NCBI RefSeq assembly: GCF_001905825.1
Contig: NZ_LIVV01000006.1
Span: 372,001 to 436,000, forward strand
Direction: 5' to 3'
Origin: Streptomyces sp. CB02009
GTDB lineage: Bacteria; Actinomycetota; Actinomycetes; Streptomycetales; Streptomycetaceae
DNA length: 64,000 nt
Part shown: piece after piece, positions 19,176 through 27,575 of the stretch
How positions within the stretch are numbered: the first letter of the stretch is position 1
How the letters are laid out: every line of letters starts with the position of its first letter
The notes under the pieces: model-generated
Database searches by the model: none
Seen by the model: the letters and a program-made list of their open reading frames with translations, nothing else
What the model was told of the DNA's origin: nothing
Made by a program: the position numbers and the translations under genes

Positions 19176-20291
19176 CTACTTCTCCAGGCAGAACTCGTTG
19201 ATCGGGTAGCCGACATGGCGGTCGGCCGTGGGCAGGTGCCCCAGGATGCGGTCGCCCGGCTTGAGTTCGGTGCTGTTGAGCACCGAGGCGCCGGGGCCGA
19301 GGACCCGCACGTGCCAGTCGTCCTGGAGGATCAGGTTGACCGTCTGGCCGCTGGGCGCGACCGCGTCGATGGAGATGAGCGGACGCGTCTCGATCTTCAC
19401 CCGGCCGACGCTGACGGGCCGCGTGCGGCCGTCGACGTCGACCGCCAGGACGGAACTGCCGGCGTGCAGCTCGCTCAGGTAGTGGGTGCGGCCGTTCTGC
19501 CCCACGGTGTACGAGTGCAGGGCACCCGCGTTGACGCGGAAGGGACGGGTCGGCATGTACGGCAGCGGGTGGGTCTCGCTGACGCACAGCACCATGCCCT
19601 TGGAGTGCGAGCCCACCAGGATGCCCTCGTCCTTGCGGAAGTGGGTCGTGGTGTCGACGCAGGCGCGCTCGCCCATGCCGATGTGCGTGGTGGCCGTGAC
19701 CTCCAGCTCGACGAGGGAGATCTCCCCGCCGTGCGCGGTCGCCGCGGTCCGCAGGGCCGTCGCGTCGCCGACCGTGCGGCCCCGCATCAGGACACCGTCC
19801 GAGCCGTGCTCCAGGACGCCGTACAGGATCTCGGCCTCCTCGGTGTCGGCGGCCGTCGTCACGATGGAGCCGGGCGCGCCCGAGGCGGCCGCGATGACGA
19901 TCTCCAGCGGGATCTTCGTCGGGTCGCGGAAGTCGAGGACGCTCCACGCCTCGAGGCGCGCCGCCAGGCAGGCGTCCTCCAGGGTGTCGGCGTCGACGAT
20001 CTCCACGTACCGCCCGAACTGCACGTCCGGGTGGGCCGCTTCGAGCTCGGCGCGGCCGTCCTTCGGACCGGGGACGATCACGACGTCGGCGTCGCCCAGG
20101 TCGGCGGGCACGGTGGCGGCGCCGTCCTCGAAGAGCAGGACCTTGCGGACGGTGGGCGGCAGCCCGGCGAAGACGGCCGGGTCGGCGGCGACGATGCCGT
20201 CGATCTTCTGGTGCACGGCCTCCTCGAGGACGGCGGCGGTGGCGGCGCCGGCCTCACGGATGTCAAGCCAGCACAGTTTGGCGTCCGTCAT
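19176..20291 (-). CDS. griH: 3-dehydroquinate synthase II family protein, GriH-like 3-amino-4-hydroxybenzoate synthase
   Basis: A 371-residue cytoplasmic enzyme of the archaeal AroB'/DHQS-II family, which is not the ordinary bacterial AroB. Family blocks are clear: DPTKIPLEIVIA, HIGMGERACVDTTTHF, LVGSHSKGM, RPFRVNAGALHSYT, HYLSELHAGSSVL and VGRVKIETRPL. In actinomycetes the pair GriI/GriH (grixazone pathway) makes 3-amino-4-hydroxybenzoate from aspartate semialdehyde and dihydroxyacetone phosphate, GriH doing the second step. The partner aldolase lies immediately upstream with a 29-bp overlap, which supports that role over archaeal-type shikimate synthesis. The symbol denotes homology, not a demonstrated function. 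Confidence 0.82.
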   Translation of the reverse strand: MTDAKLCWLDIREAGAATAAVLEEAVHQKIDGIVAADPAVFAGLPPTVRKVLLFEDGAATVPADLGDADVVIVPGPKDGRAELEAAHPDVQFGRYVEIVDADTLEDACLAARLEAWSVLDFRDPTKIPLEIVIAAASGAPGSIVTTAADTEEAEILYGVLEHGSDGVLMRGRTVGDATALRTAATAHGGEISLVELEVTATTHIGMGERACVDTTTHFRKDEGILVGSHSKGMVLCVSETHPLPYMPTRPFRVNAGALHSYTVGQNGRTHYLSELHAGSSVLAVDVDGRTRPVSVGRVKIETRPLISIDAVAPSGQTVNLILQDDWHVRVLGPGASVLNSTELKPGDRILGHLPTADRHVGYPINEFCLEK

Positions 20292-21252
20292 GATGCGGAC
20301 CTCCTGTCAGATGGTCGAGAGACGGGCCGTCGAGCGACGGGCCGTCGAGGTGGGTGTCGTCGTGGTGCGGGTCGTCGAGCGGTGTGCCGTCCAGGTGGTC
20401 GGGGGTGAGGCGTTCGCTGTGAAGCCGCTCCCGGCCGCCCGACTCGCTGAACGGGCCCGTGGTGAAGTGCTGTTCGGGGAAGTGGTGCACGATCCTGGCG
20501 ACCTTGGCCGCCAGCGCGCGCGGGTCCTTGGCCTGGAAGATGTTGCGGCCCATGGCCACCCCGCCCGCCCCTCCGGCGATGGCGTCCCTGACGTACGCCA
20601 GGACGTCCTCCTCCTTCTCCAGGGCGGGTCCGCCGGCGACGAGCACCGGCACCGGGCAGGCCGCGGTCAGGTCGAGCATCTCCGCGGTGGATCCGAGGAA
20701 GACGGTCTTGACCAGGTCCGCGCCCAGGTCCGCGGCGATCGTCACGGCGTGCGCGACGACCGCCGGGTCCCGGGGGTCGCTGATCCGCGGCCCGCGCGGG
20801 TACACCATCGCGAGCAGCGGCAGGTTCCAGCGGTCGCAGGCGTCGGCGATCCTGCCGAGGTCGCCGATCTGCTCCCGCTCGTCGTCGGAGCCGAGGTTGA
20901 CGTGGACGCTGACGGCGTCCGCGCCGAGGCGCAGGGCCTCCTCGACGCCGGCGACGACGTACTTGGCGTTGGGGTCGAGCGCCTGGCTGGTGCTCGCGTT
21001 GAGGTGGATGATCAGCGACATCGCGGCGAACCGCTCCGGGCTGATGTGCCGGACGCTGCCCTTGTGCACGACGACGGCGTCGGCGCCGCCGGCCGCGATC
21101 CGGGCGGCGAGCTGGTCGAGCGTGGTGCCCTTCGGCACCACGGGACCGTCGTGGATCGAATGGTCGAGAGGGGTGATCATCAGGCCGGCCGTGCTGTGGC
21201 GGTAGAGCCGCCGTAGCCGCAGCGACCGGGCGAAGTGGCCGAAACCGGTCAT
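20263..21252 (-). CDS. griI: GriI-like aldolase (2-amino-3,7-dideoxy-hept-6-ulosonate synthase family) with extra C-terminal tail
   Basis: A class-I DhnA-type aldolase. GriI condenses aspartate semialdehyde with dihydroxyacetone phosphate as the first step to 3-amino-4-hydroxybenzoate. Seen here: FARSLRLRRLYRH, MITPLDHSIHDGP, MVYPRG with the conserved Tyr, ADLVKTVF with the Schiff-base Lys, and GGAGGVAMGRNIFQ. The catalytic part ends near residue 270. An additional tail of about 55 residues is rich in Asp, His, Leu and Pro and repeats LDGPSLDGPSLDHL. That tail is unusual for the family and partly overlaps the GriH-like gene. The start overlaps the ligase stop by 4 bp. Confidence 0.82.
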   Translation of the reverse strand: MTGFGHFARSLRLRRLYRHSTAGLMITPLDHSIHDGPVVPKGTTLDQLAARIAAGGADAVVVHKGSVRHISPERFAAMSLIIHLNASTSQALDPNAKYVVAGVEEALRLGADAVSVHVNLGSDDEREQIGDLGRIADACDRWNLPLLAMVYPRGPRISDPRDPAVVAHAVTIAADLGADLVKTVFLGSTAEMLDLTAACPVPVLVAGGPALEKEEDVLAYVRDAIAGGAGGVAMGRNIFQAKDPRALAAKVARIVHHFPEQHFTTGPFSESGGRERLHSERLTPDHLDGTPLDDPHHDDTHLDGPSLDGPSLDHLTGGPHHDGRQTVLA

Positions 21253-22931
21253 GGAACGCCCTTTCTGGTTCGCGAGGAGGCGTGATCGGGCTGGTGACCC
21301 GCGCCGCTCACGCGGACGGGGTCGTCCCGCGCGGTGGCTCCGCGCGGGGAGCTGAGGGCCGGCCCGCCGGCGCGCGTGCCGCCCGCGGCGGTGGCGCGGG
21401 CGCCCGACGCGACGGGGTCCGGTGGCGAGACGGAGCGCAGATAGGCGCGATCCGGTTTGCCCGAGGGCGTGAGCGGCAGCCGCGGCCAGACCGAGACGCG
21501 CACCGGAGTGTGCTCCGGAGTCAGCGCAGCGGCCACGTATCCCCGCAGGTCGCAGGAGGTGTGCCCGGCCCCCGAGTACAGCTCGACGGCCGCGTGCACC
21601 TGCTCCACCCAGTCGCGGTCCCGCACCCCGAACACCGTGGCCTGGCGCACCTGCGGATGGCGCATCAGCGCCTCCTCGATGGCCGCCGGGTCCAGCTTCA
21701 GCCCGCCGTGCTTGATCACGTCGCCCACCCGGCCGTCGAGCCGGAGGTAGCCGTACCGGTCCCAGTGCCCGAGGTCGCCGGTGCAGAGCCAGCCGTCGCG
21801 GAAGACGGTCCCGGTGCGTTCCTCGTCGCCGAGGTAGCCGGCCGTGACCGTCGGCGAGCTGATCCAGATCTCGCCCGACACCCCCCGCTCCACCTGGGGG
21901 CCGCCGCCGGGGCCGCGGATCTCCACCCGCACCCAGGGGAAGGGGCGGCCCGCCGAGCCGAGCAGCTCCGGCTCGCGGTGGTCCAGCGGGTTGAGGCTGC
22001 TGATGCCGCCCGCCTCCGTCGTCCCGTACACCTGGATGAGCACGTCGCCGAAGAGCTCGACGGCCCGCGCCACCCGCGCCGGCGCCGCCGGGGTGCCGCT
22101 GTAGGTGATGCGGCGCAGTGACGACAGGTCGGTGAGCGGGGCGGCCGGATGGTCCAGGAGCCGGTAGAGGTGGGGGACGGCGAGGTAGACGTCGGTGACC
22201 CCGTGCCGCTCGAAGGCGTCCAGGGCGTCGCCCGCGTCGAACTCGTCGTGCAGCACGACCCGTCCGCCGCTCGCGAGCACCGCGTCGGCCATCGGCGCGG
22301 TCGTGTGGCTGATCGGCGTGACGGACAGCAGCGTCGCGGGTCCCCGGGGATCGAGGCCATGGGCGAGACGGCTGACGAGCTCCTCACGCGTGTCGTACCG
22401 CTGGGCGACCATCTTGGGCCGACCGGTGCTCCCGCTGGTGAACTCGACGGTCGCGAGGTCGTCCGGGCGCGGCTCGGGGAGTCGCGCCGGCAGCGGTTCG
22501 GCGGATCCGGCCGACGGTCCCCAGGGGACGGTCAGCGCGGTCACGGCCGGGACGCGGCGGGTGAGCCACTCGCCGCGCTCGGCGCTCTCGTCGTCGACGA
22601 GCAGCACCGACACGCCGAGGTCCTGCAGGAGTCGGGCCTGGGTGGCGACCGAGAAGGTCTCCGTGTCGGTACGCGGGTTCATCGACCGTACGTACACGGA
22701 GGTGGCGCCCAGGAGATGGACGGCGTACCGGGCGCCGAGCATCAACGGCCGGTTGGGGCCGGTCAGCACGGCGACGGTGTCACCGGGGCGGACGCCGCGG
22801 GAGTGCAGCAGGGCCGTGGTGGCCCGCACCGAGCCGGCGAGCCGGCCGGCGGTGACGGCCTCGTCGGCGCGGTGGATCACCACCCGCCCCGGGTCCTTTC
22901 CGAGAGCGTCGAGAATGCGGCGTACGTACAT
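21249..22931 (-). CDS. ANL-superfamily adenylating ligase (aromatic acid-CoA/AMP ligase)
   Basis: A 560-residue acyl-adenylate-forming enzyme with all key motifs: P-loop-like TSGSTGRPK, VYGTTEAGG, GWLCTGDLGHWDRYGYL, RVGDVIKHGGLKLDP and the C-terminal catalytic Lys in LTPSGKPDR. The final 55 residues are a disordered Ala/Gly/Arg tail. The start is secure, since AAGGAGGA lies 6 nt before the ATG. Operon position between the multicopper oxidase and GriI/GriH-like genes suggests that the substrate is the aminohydroxybenzoate they make. Whether it is passed to CoA, a peptide or another acceptor is not shown, and no carrier-protein gene is visible nearby. Confidence 0.85.
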   Translation of the reverse strand: MYVRRILDALGKDPGRVVIHRADEAVTAGRLAGSVRATTALLHSRGVRPGDTVAVLTGPNRPLMLGARYAVHLLGATSVYVRSMNPRTDTETFSVATQARLLQDLGVSVLLVDDESAERGEWLTRRVPAVTALTVPWGPSAGSAEPLPARLPEPRPDDLATVEFTSGSTGRPKMVAQRYDTREELVSRLAHGLDPRGPATLLSVTPISHTTAPMADAVLASGGRVVLHDEFDAGDALDAFERHGVTDVYLAVPHLYRLLDHPAAPLTDLSSLRRITYSGTPAAPARVARAVELFGDVLIQVYGTTEAGGISSLNPLDHREPELLGSAGRPFPWVRVEIRGPGGGPQVERGVSGEIWISSPTVTAGYLGDEERTGTVFRDGWLCTGDLGHWDRYGYLRLDGRVGDVIKHGGLKLDPAAIEEALMRHPQVRQATVFGVRDRDWVEQVHAAVELYSGAGHTSCDLRGYVAAALTPEHTPVRVSVWPRLPLTPSGKPDRAYLRSVSPPDPVASGARATAAGGTRAGGPALSSPRGATARDDPVRVSGAGHQPDHASSRTRKGVP

Positions 22932-22975
22932 GGTTCCTCCTTTCCGGAACGAGGAGTTCGGTGGTGCGGAAGAAT

Positions 22976-24436
22976 TCAGGAGATGCGCATCTGCGCCATC
23001 ATTCCCATGGCGCTGTGGTCGATCATGTGGCAGTGGTAGGGAAAGACCCCGCGGTGGGTGTCGAAGGTCAGCTGGAGTTTCGCGGTCTGCCCCGGGAAGA
23101 GGAGGACGGTGTCCTTGAGTCCCGCTTCCGCGGGATAGACCGGCATTCCGTCCCTTTCGAGGATCCGGAACTGCACCAGGTGGGTGTGGAAGTTGTGCGG
23201 GACGGTCGTGCTGGTGTTCTTGACCGTCCACACCTCGGTGGAGCCCCAGGCGATCTCGGTGTCGATCCGGTCGTGGTCGAAGGTCTTCTCGTTGATGTAC
23301 GCGAGGTGGCCCGTGCCCGGCTCGTCCATCCGCAGTTCGAAGCTCCGCTCCACGGTCGGGGCGGGCAGCGGCGGGAGGGTGGTCAGGACGTCCGGGACCC
23401 GGCTGGTGTCGGTGACCTTCTCCTCGACGTCGAAGCGCATGATCTGCCCGACGAGCTCGGTCGGCCCGGGGCCCAGCATGTTCGCCAGGGTGACCTGGGT
23501 GCCGGGCGCGTACCGCGAGAAGTCGATGACGAAGTCGGCGCGCTCGCCGGGGGAGAGGACGACCACCGGCGAGGGCGCGGGCGCCGGCAGCAGCCCGCCG
23601 TCCGAGCCGACGTGGATGATCGGGCTGCCGTCGGAGAGCGCCATCACGAAGATGCGCAGGTTGCAGGAGTTGACCATCCGGAAGCGGTACTTGCGGGCCT
23701 TGACCTTCATGTACGGCCAGGGGGCCCCGTTGACCAGGATGGTCGTGCGGTTGAGCACGTCGTCCATCGTGTAGACCATCTGCCCGGCCGCGTCGAAGTG
23801 CGCGTCCCGGAGGATCAGCGGCACCTCGTACGGCCCGGAGGGCAGTCCGAGCGCGTCCTCGGCCTCGTCGCCGAGGAGGTAGAGCCCGGAAAGGCCCCGG
23901 TAGACGTGCTCGGACTCCATGTGGTGGGCGTGGTCGTGGGTCCACAGCGTGGCGCCCACCTGGCGGTTGGCGTACACGTAGGTCTTCGACCGGCCCGGCT
24001 GGATCAGGTCCATCATCCCGCCGTCCTGGTCCTGCGGGTTGTTCCCGCCGTGCAGATGGACCGAGGTCGGCGCGGAGAGCGCGTTGATCTGCTTCACGAC
24101 GGCCGTGCGCCCGCTGCGGGCCCGGATGGTGGGGCCGGGGAAGGTGCCGTTGTACGTCAGGACCTCGGTCCGCAGCCCGGGCAGGATCTCGACCCGCGCC
24201 CTGCGCATCGTGACCGCGTAGTAGTCGGCCGACCGGGTCCGCCGGTACGGGGCGAGGACCCGGGGCCGGGGCAGCGGCACGGTGAACGGGGTGACCGCGG
24301 GCGGGCCGGCGGGCGGCTCCGCGGCCACCGCCTGCGTACCGGAGGTGAGGCTCTGGAACACCCCGCCGGCCGCGCCGACAGCGCCGACGGCACCGGCCGT
24401 GAGTCCGAGTCGTATCGCGTTGCGGCGAGAGAACAC
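22976..24436 (-). CDS. Tat-exported multicopper oxidase (laccase/phenoxazinone-synthase-like)
   Basis: A 486-residue three-domain cupredoxin oxidase. The N-terminus is a Tat signal (FSRRNAIRLGLTAGAVGAVGAAGG). All copper ligand clusters are present: TSVHLHGGNN, TLWTHDHAHH, PHNFHTH and YHCHMIDHSAMGM, the last with the type-1 Cys and axial Met. Such enzymes oxidise phenols, and 2-aminophenols couple to phenoxazinones. As first gene of the operon with GriI/GriH-like enzymes it may oxidise an aminohydroxybenzoate product outside the membrane, giving a pigment or a cross-linked product. Size is close to CotA-type oxidases and smaller than the S. antibioticus phenoxazinone synthase. Confidence 0.88.
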   Translation of the reverse strand: MFSRRNAIRLGLTAGAVGAVGAAGGVFQSLTSGTQAVAAEPPAGPPAVTPFTVPLPRPRVLAPYRRTRSADYYAVTMRRARVEILPGLRTEVLTYNGTFPGPTIRARSGRTAVVKQINALSAPTSVHLHGGNNPQDQDGGMMDLIQPGRSKTYVYANRQVGATLWTHDHAHHMESEHVYRGLSGLYLLGDEAEDALGLPSGPYEVPLILRDAHFDAAGQMVYTMDDVLNRTTILVNGAPWPYMKVKARKYRFRMVNSCNLRIFVMALSDGSPIIHVGSDGGLLPAPAPSPVVVLSPGERADFVIDFSRYAPGTQVTLANMLGPGPTELVGQIMRFDVEEKVTDTSRVPDVLTTLPPLPAPTVERSFELRMDEPGTGHLAYINEKTFDHDRIDTEIAWGSTEVWTVKNTSTTVPHNFHTHLVQFRILERDGMPVYPAEAGLKDTVLLFPGQTAKLQLTFDTHRGVFPYHCHMIDHSAMGMMAQMRIS

Positions 24437-24811
24437 AGCGGATTCCTAACGTGACGTTTTTCAGGGAACGGTGGTGAATTCGTTCTCCGAGCATGGGCGC
24501 GGAACGCCGGAACTCCGAGCGCGTTCGCCCCGGCTCTTGCATGTGTCACGCGATCGATGACCTCGGTCATTTCCGCCGGTCGGTAAGGGAATCCGGCACT
24601 CCGCGATGACGGGAGTCACGGCGCGAAATGCGGTCCGTCACGCGCCCGCCGGGAAATGTCACCGGTTCCGGCGGCCGCGGATCGGGCGCGCGCTCCCCGC
24701 GCGAGAGTGGTGCCCGGCGTCTGCCCTGCGTACGGCGCCTTCCCGTCCGCCGGCCTCCGGGGCCGCACGGCCCCGGCGCCGGACCGTCATCCTCGCGCCC
24801 ACGGAGGCACC
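24437..24811. promoter_or_regulatory. Divergent promoter region between aminohydroxybenzoate operon and RiPP cluster
   Basis: A gene-free 375 bp separates the two divergent units. It must hold promoters for both, but I cannot assign -10/-35 boxes or a clear operator. The shared region is the physical link between the two pathways. Confidence 0.45.
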
Positions 24812-26350
24812 GTGCAGACCACGCAGACACCCTCGGACACCGGCCCCCGCCCCCTCGAACCCGCCCTCGCCGTACCGGCGTTCACCGGAGGCGTGCGCGT
24901 CCTCTTCGCCCCGGGGGACGGCGACGTCGCCACCCTCGCCGGGCCCGCCACCTCGCTCGCGCTGCGCCCCGTCCGGGACGGCGTCCGGATCGCCCTGGAA
25001 CGGCTCGCCGAAGGGCCGCTGCCCGCCGCGGAGTTGTACGAGGGCCTTCGCCCCGCCGAACGCGTCCGGTTCGAGCAGGTCCTCGACCGCGCCCGGCACC
25101 TGGTCGCCCACGCCGTCCTCGCCCGGGGCGGGAGCCGTGAGCTGCTCCGGCTGGAACCGGTGGCGCGCGACGCGGCGTACGCGCCGGTCCTCGTCCCCGC
25201 CGACGCGACCGTACGACTCTCCCGCTTCGCCTTCTGCCGGAGCCGGGAGGGCGCCCTCGTCCTGGAGTCGCCGCTGGTCACGTTCCGCGCGGTGCTCACC
25301 GACCCCGCCGCCCGGACCCTGGCCGCCGCGCTCGGCGCACCCGGCACCCCCGCCCGGCTCGGCGCGGACGCCGGTCTCGACGAGGCCGGCACCGCCGACG
25401 TCCTCGGCCACCTCGTCGGCGCCGGATTCGCCGAACTCGCCGACGAGGAAGGGGCCTTCGCCTCCGACGGCGAGCCCGTCCTGCGCCAGTGGGACTTCCA
25501 CGACCTCCTCTTCCACTCGCGCATCCGCTCCGGCCGGTACGACGACGTGTTCGGCGCCGTCTACCCCCACCGGGGCGCCATCGAGCCCCGGCCCGCCGTG
25601 CGCCCCGTCCCCGAGGGCCCGTCCGTACCCCTCCACCGGCCGACCCGGGAGGAGATCGCCGCGCACGACCCGTCCCTCACCACGGCCATCGAGACCCGGC
25701 GGTCCATCCGGGGCTACGGCGACCAGGAGATGACCGCCCGCCAGCTCGGCGAGTTCCTCTACCGCGTCGCCCGGGTGCGCGCCCACTACACGCCGGAGCC
25801 CGGCAGCGACCGCGACGAGGTCGTCTCCCGCCCCTACCCGAGCGGCGGCCAGGGGTACGAGCTCGAGCTGTACGTCACCGTGCGGCGCTGCGACGGCCTG
25901 GCACCCGGCATCTACTACTACGACCCCGTCGGCCACCGGCTGGTGCTGCGGAACGAGGAGGAGGCCGACCGCGAGTCCCTCTTCCACGTGGCCTCCCGGG
26001 CCACCGGGATGGAGGCGCGCCCCGACGTCCTCGTCACCGTCACGGCCCGCTTCCAGCGCATGTCGTGGAAGTACCGGGCCATCGCCTACGCGACCACGCT
26101 CCGGCACACGGGCGTGCTCTACCAGACGATGTACCTGGTCGCGACGGCCCTCGGTCTCGCCCCGTGCGCGCTGGGCAACGGGGACGCCGACATGTCCGCG
26201 CGGGTGCTCGGACTCGACTACCTCCAGGAGTCCTCGGTGGGCGACTTCCTGCTCGGCAGCCGGCGCCCGGACGACTCCGTCGCAGGTGAGCCGGGTGAAG
26301 GGTGGCGGATGCTCAACAGCCCCGAGTGGTCCCTTCCCGAGAACTCCTGA
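24812..26350 (+). CDS. SagB-type azoline dehydrogenase (TbtE-like), copy 1
   Basis: An FMN-dependent nitroreductase-fold enzyme that would oxidise azolines to azoles in the RiPP. Of 512 residues, about the first 290 form the variable N-terminal region of thiopeptide SagB proteins. The catalytic part starts at IETRRSIRGYGDQEMTARQLGEFLYRVARV and continues with RPYPSGGQGYELELY, GIYYYDP and a conserved C-terminal block ending SVGDFLLG. GGAGG lies 4 nt before GTG 24812; the frame is open further upstream without similarity. It heads the plus-strand cluster and precedes both precursor genes. Confidence 0.85.
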   Translation: MQTTQTPSDTGPRPLEPALAVPAFTGGVRVLFAPGDGDVATLAGPATSLALRPVRDGVRIALERLAEGPLPAAELYEGLRPAERVRFEQVLDRARHLVAHAVLARGGSRELLRLEPVARDAAYAPVLVPADATVRLSRFAFCRSREGALVLESPLVTFRAVLTDPAARTLAAALGAPGTPARLGADAGLDEAGTADVLGHLVGAGFAELADEEGAFASDGEPVLRQWDFHDLLFHSRIRSGRYDDVFGAVYPHRGAIEPRPAVRPVPEGPSVPLHRPTREEIAAHDPSLTTAIETRRSIRGYGDQEMTARQLGEFLYRVARVRAHYTPEPGSDRDEVVSRPYPSGGQGYELELYVTVRRCDGLAPGIYYYDPVGHRLVLRNEEEADRESLFHVASRATGMEARPDVLVTVTARFQRMSWKYRAIAYATTLRHTGVLYQTMYLVATALGLAPCALGNGDADMSARVLGLDYLQESSVGDFLLGSRRPDDSVAGEPGEGWRMLNSPEWSLPENS

Positions 26351-26356
26351 GCCCTT

Positions 26357-26376
26357 CCGGCATGACGCCGGTTATT
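26357..26376 (+). terminator. Weak stem-loop after the first SagB-like gene
   Basis: CCGGC-ATGAC-GCCGG followed by TTATT, just after the stop codon. It may partly separate this gene from the precursor transcript. Confidence 0.4.
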
Positions 26377-26492
26377 CCGGGCGTGATAAACGTCAGGCGG
26401 AGCTCGGAAAGGCTGGTGCGGGGGAGGGTCGGTCAGCATTATTGGTGTTGCAGCCGAACGGTTGCCGAGAAGAATTCGGAAAGGAATTCAGA

Positions 26493-26669
26493 ATGAGCAT
26501 CGACGACATCAAGCAGGGCCAGGACGCGGACAAGGCGTTCGAGAACTTCGACGTCGACGAGCTGGAGACCCTCGAGGTCGCCCAGGGCGTGGCCCTCCCG
26601 GAGATGGGCGCCTCCAGCGGCTCGATCGGCACCTCGTCCTCCAGCTCCTCCACCTGCTCCGCCTGCTGA
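26493..26669 (+). CDS. Thiopeptide-type precursor peptide A1
   Basis: A 58-residue precursor. The acidic leader contains the FDVDELETLEV block that resembles thiopeptide recognition sequences and ends ALPEMGA, the usual thiopeptide leader end. The predicted core is SSGSIGTSSSSSSTCSAC (residues 41-58). Ser1 could pair with Ser10, 11, 12 or 13 for a pyridine-closed ring of 26, 29, 32 or 35 atoms. Unusually, Cys occurs only at core positions 15 and 18. GGAAAGGA precedes the ATG at 26493. The sequence from ELETLEV to the end is identical to the second precursor. The exact cleavage site is inference. Confidence 0.92.
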   Translation: MSIDDIKQGQDADKAFENFDVDELETLEVAQGVALPEMGASSGSIGTSSSSSSTCSAC

Positions 26670-26705
26670 ACATCCCCCAACCGAAACGCTGAAAGGAAAC
26701 ACACC

Positions 26706-26876
26706 ATGAGCATCGACGACATCAAGAACGGCGACGACGCGGCCTTCGACAACTTCGACGTCGCGGAGCTGGAGACCCTCGAGGTCGCCCAGGGCGTGGC
26801 CCTCCCGGAGATGGGTGCCTCCAGCGGCTCGATCGGCACCTCGTCGTCGTCCTCCTCCACCTGCTCGGCCTGCTGA
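26706..26876 (+). CDS. Thiopeptide-type precursor peptide A2
   Basis: A 56-residue near-copy of precursor A1, 36 bp downstream, with GAAAGGA before its ATG. It differs only in the first 20 residues (two residues shorter, several substitutions). Its last 36 residues, including the whole predicted core, are identical to A1. In that 108-bp stretch I count six nucleotide differences, all synonymous. A long stem-loop follows. Two genes for one core would raise precursor dose. Confidence 0.92.
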   Translation: MSIDDIKNGDDAAFDNFDVAELETLEVAQGVALPEMGASSGSIGTSSSSSSTCSAC

Positions 26877-26895
26877 CCGAGTAACCGAGGCTGAA

Positions 26896-26961
26896 CGCAC
26901 GACGCACGAAGGATGCGACCGCCCGGCTCCGGCCGGGTGGCGCATCCTCGCGTGCGTTGCG
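26896..26961 (+). terminator. Long stem-loop terminator after the precursor genes
   Basis: Left arm from 26896 (through GCACGAAGGATGCG) pairs with a right arm ending at 26961 (CGCATCCTCGCGTGC), with an inner GCCCGGC/GCCGGGT continuation and small bulges. It isolates the precursor transcript from downstream genes, and may stabilise its 3' end. Confidence 0.75.
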
Positions 26962-27011
26962 GTGTCTCCGGGGAGTGCGGGCCGTCGGCCCTCAGGGCGG
27001 GCGGGGCCGCG

Positions 27012-27575
27012 TCAGCCGCGCAGGGCCACGTGGAAGGACGAGGCCCAGAGCACGATCGCCGCGCCCAGGCCCACCACCGTGCGGATCGTCTCCGCCGTGG
27101 TGCCGGCCGCCAGGACGACGAGCCCCACCAGCGCGACCGCCGTCAGGAGGATCGCGGTCCACTTGTACTGCCCCTGGTCGAAGAGGCGGGCGAGCGGGAA
27201 GAAGTGCAGGCCCACGACCAGGCAGATCCCGACCGGGATGAACTCGGGGTGGCCCGAGGCGTTCGACGCCGCGATCACCGCGAAGATCGCCACCAGCTCG
27301 GCCATGTTGACCAGGCCGACCCCGCGGTTCCACTTCTCCGGCAGCCGGACCAGGCGGGTCACCGGACCCGCGGTGCCCCGGAAGGCGAGCACCACCGCGC
27401 CGGCGGTCACGACGGCGGCGACGACGCCGACCGCGACGGACACGGGCACCGCCGCTATTCCCGAACCGCCCGCGAAGGCCCATACGAGGGCGAAGACGGC
27501 GAGGACGATCGCGCCGCGACGGCGCAGATTACGCGTGAGTGCCAGGCACTCGGCGTCGGTGGTTTCCGTAGTCAT
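27012..27575 (-). CDS. Small integral membrane protein inside the RiPP cluster
   Basis: I do not recognise a named family. The 187-residue product has about six predicted membrane segments (AIVLAVFALVWAFAGG, VAVGVVAAVVTAGAVVLAF, LVAIFAVIAAS, FIPVGICLVVGLHFF, AILLTAVALVGLVVLAAG and TVVGLGAAIVLWASSFHVA). It is the only minus-strand gene between the precursors and the biosynthetic operon, divergent from the latter. Candidate roles are immunity or a generic membrane function; neither is shown. Confidence 0.75.
   Translation of the reverse strand: MTTETTDAECLALTRNLRRRGAIVLAVFALVWAFAGGSGIAAVPVSVAVGVVAAVVTAGAVVLAFRGTAGPVTRLVRLPEKWNRGVGLVNMAELVAIFAVIAASNASGHPEFIPVGICLVVGLHFFPLARLFDQGQYKWTAILLTAVALVGLVVLAAGTTAETIRTVVGLGAAIVLWASSFHVALRG

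Noticed and set aside
19176..21252. Shikimate-pathway function for the DHQ synthase II/aldolase pair
   Set aside because: The archaeal-type shikimate route is not used by streptomycetes, and the pairing with an adenylating ligase and oxidase fits secondary metabolism (GriI/GriH) better. Not strictly excluded.
21249..22931. NRPS module
   Set aside because: The adenylation enzyme stands alone. There is no condensation or carrier domain in or near it.
26393..26860. Minus-strand frame opposite both precursor genes with an apparent internal duplication
   Set aside because: Its repeat simply mirrors the two near-identical precursors on the plus strand.
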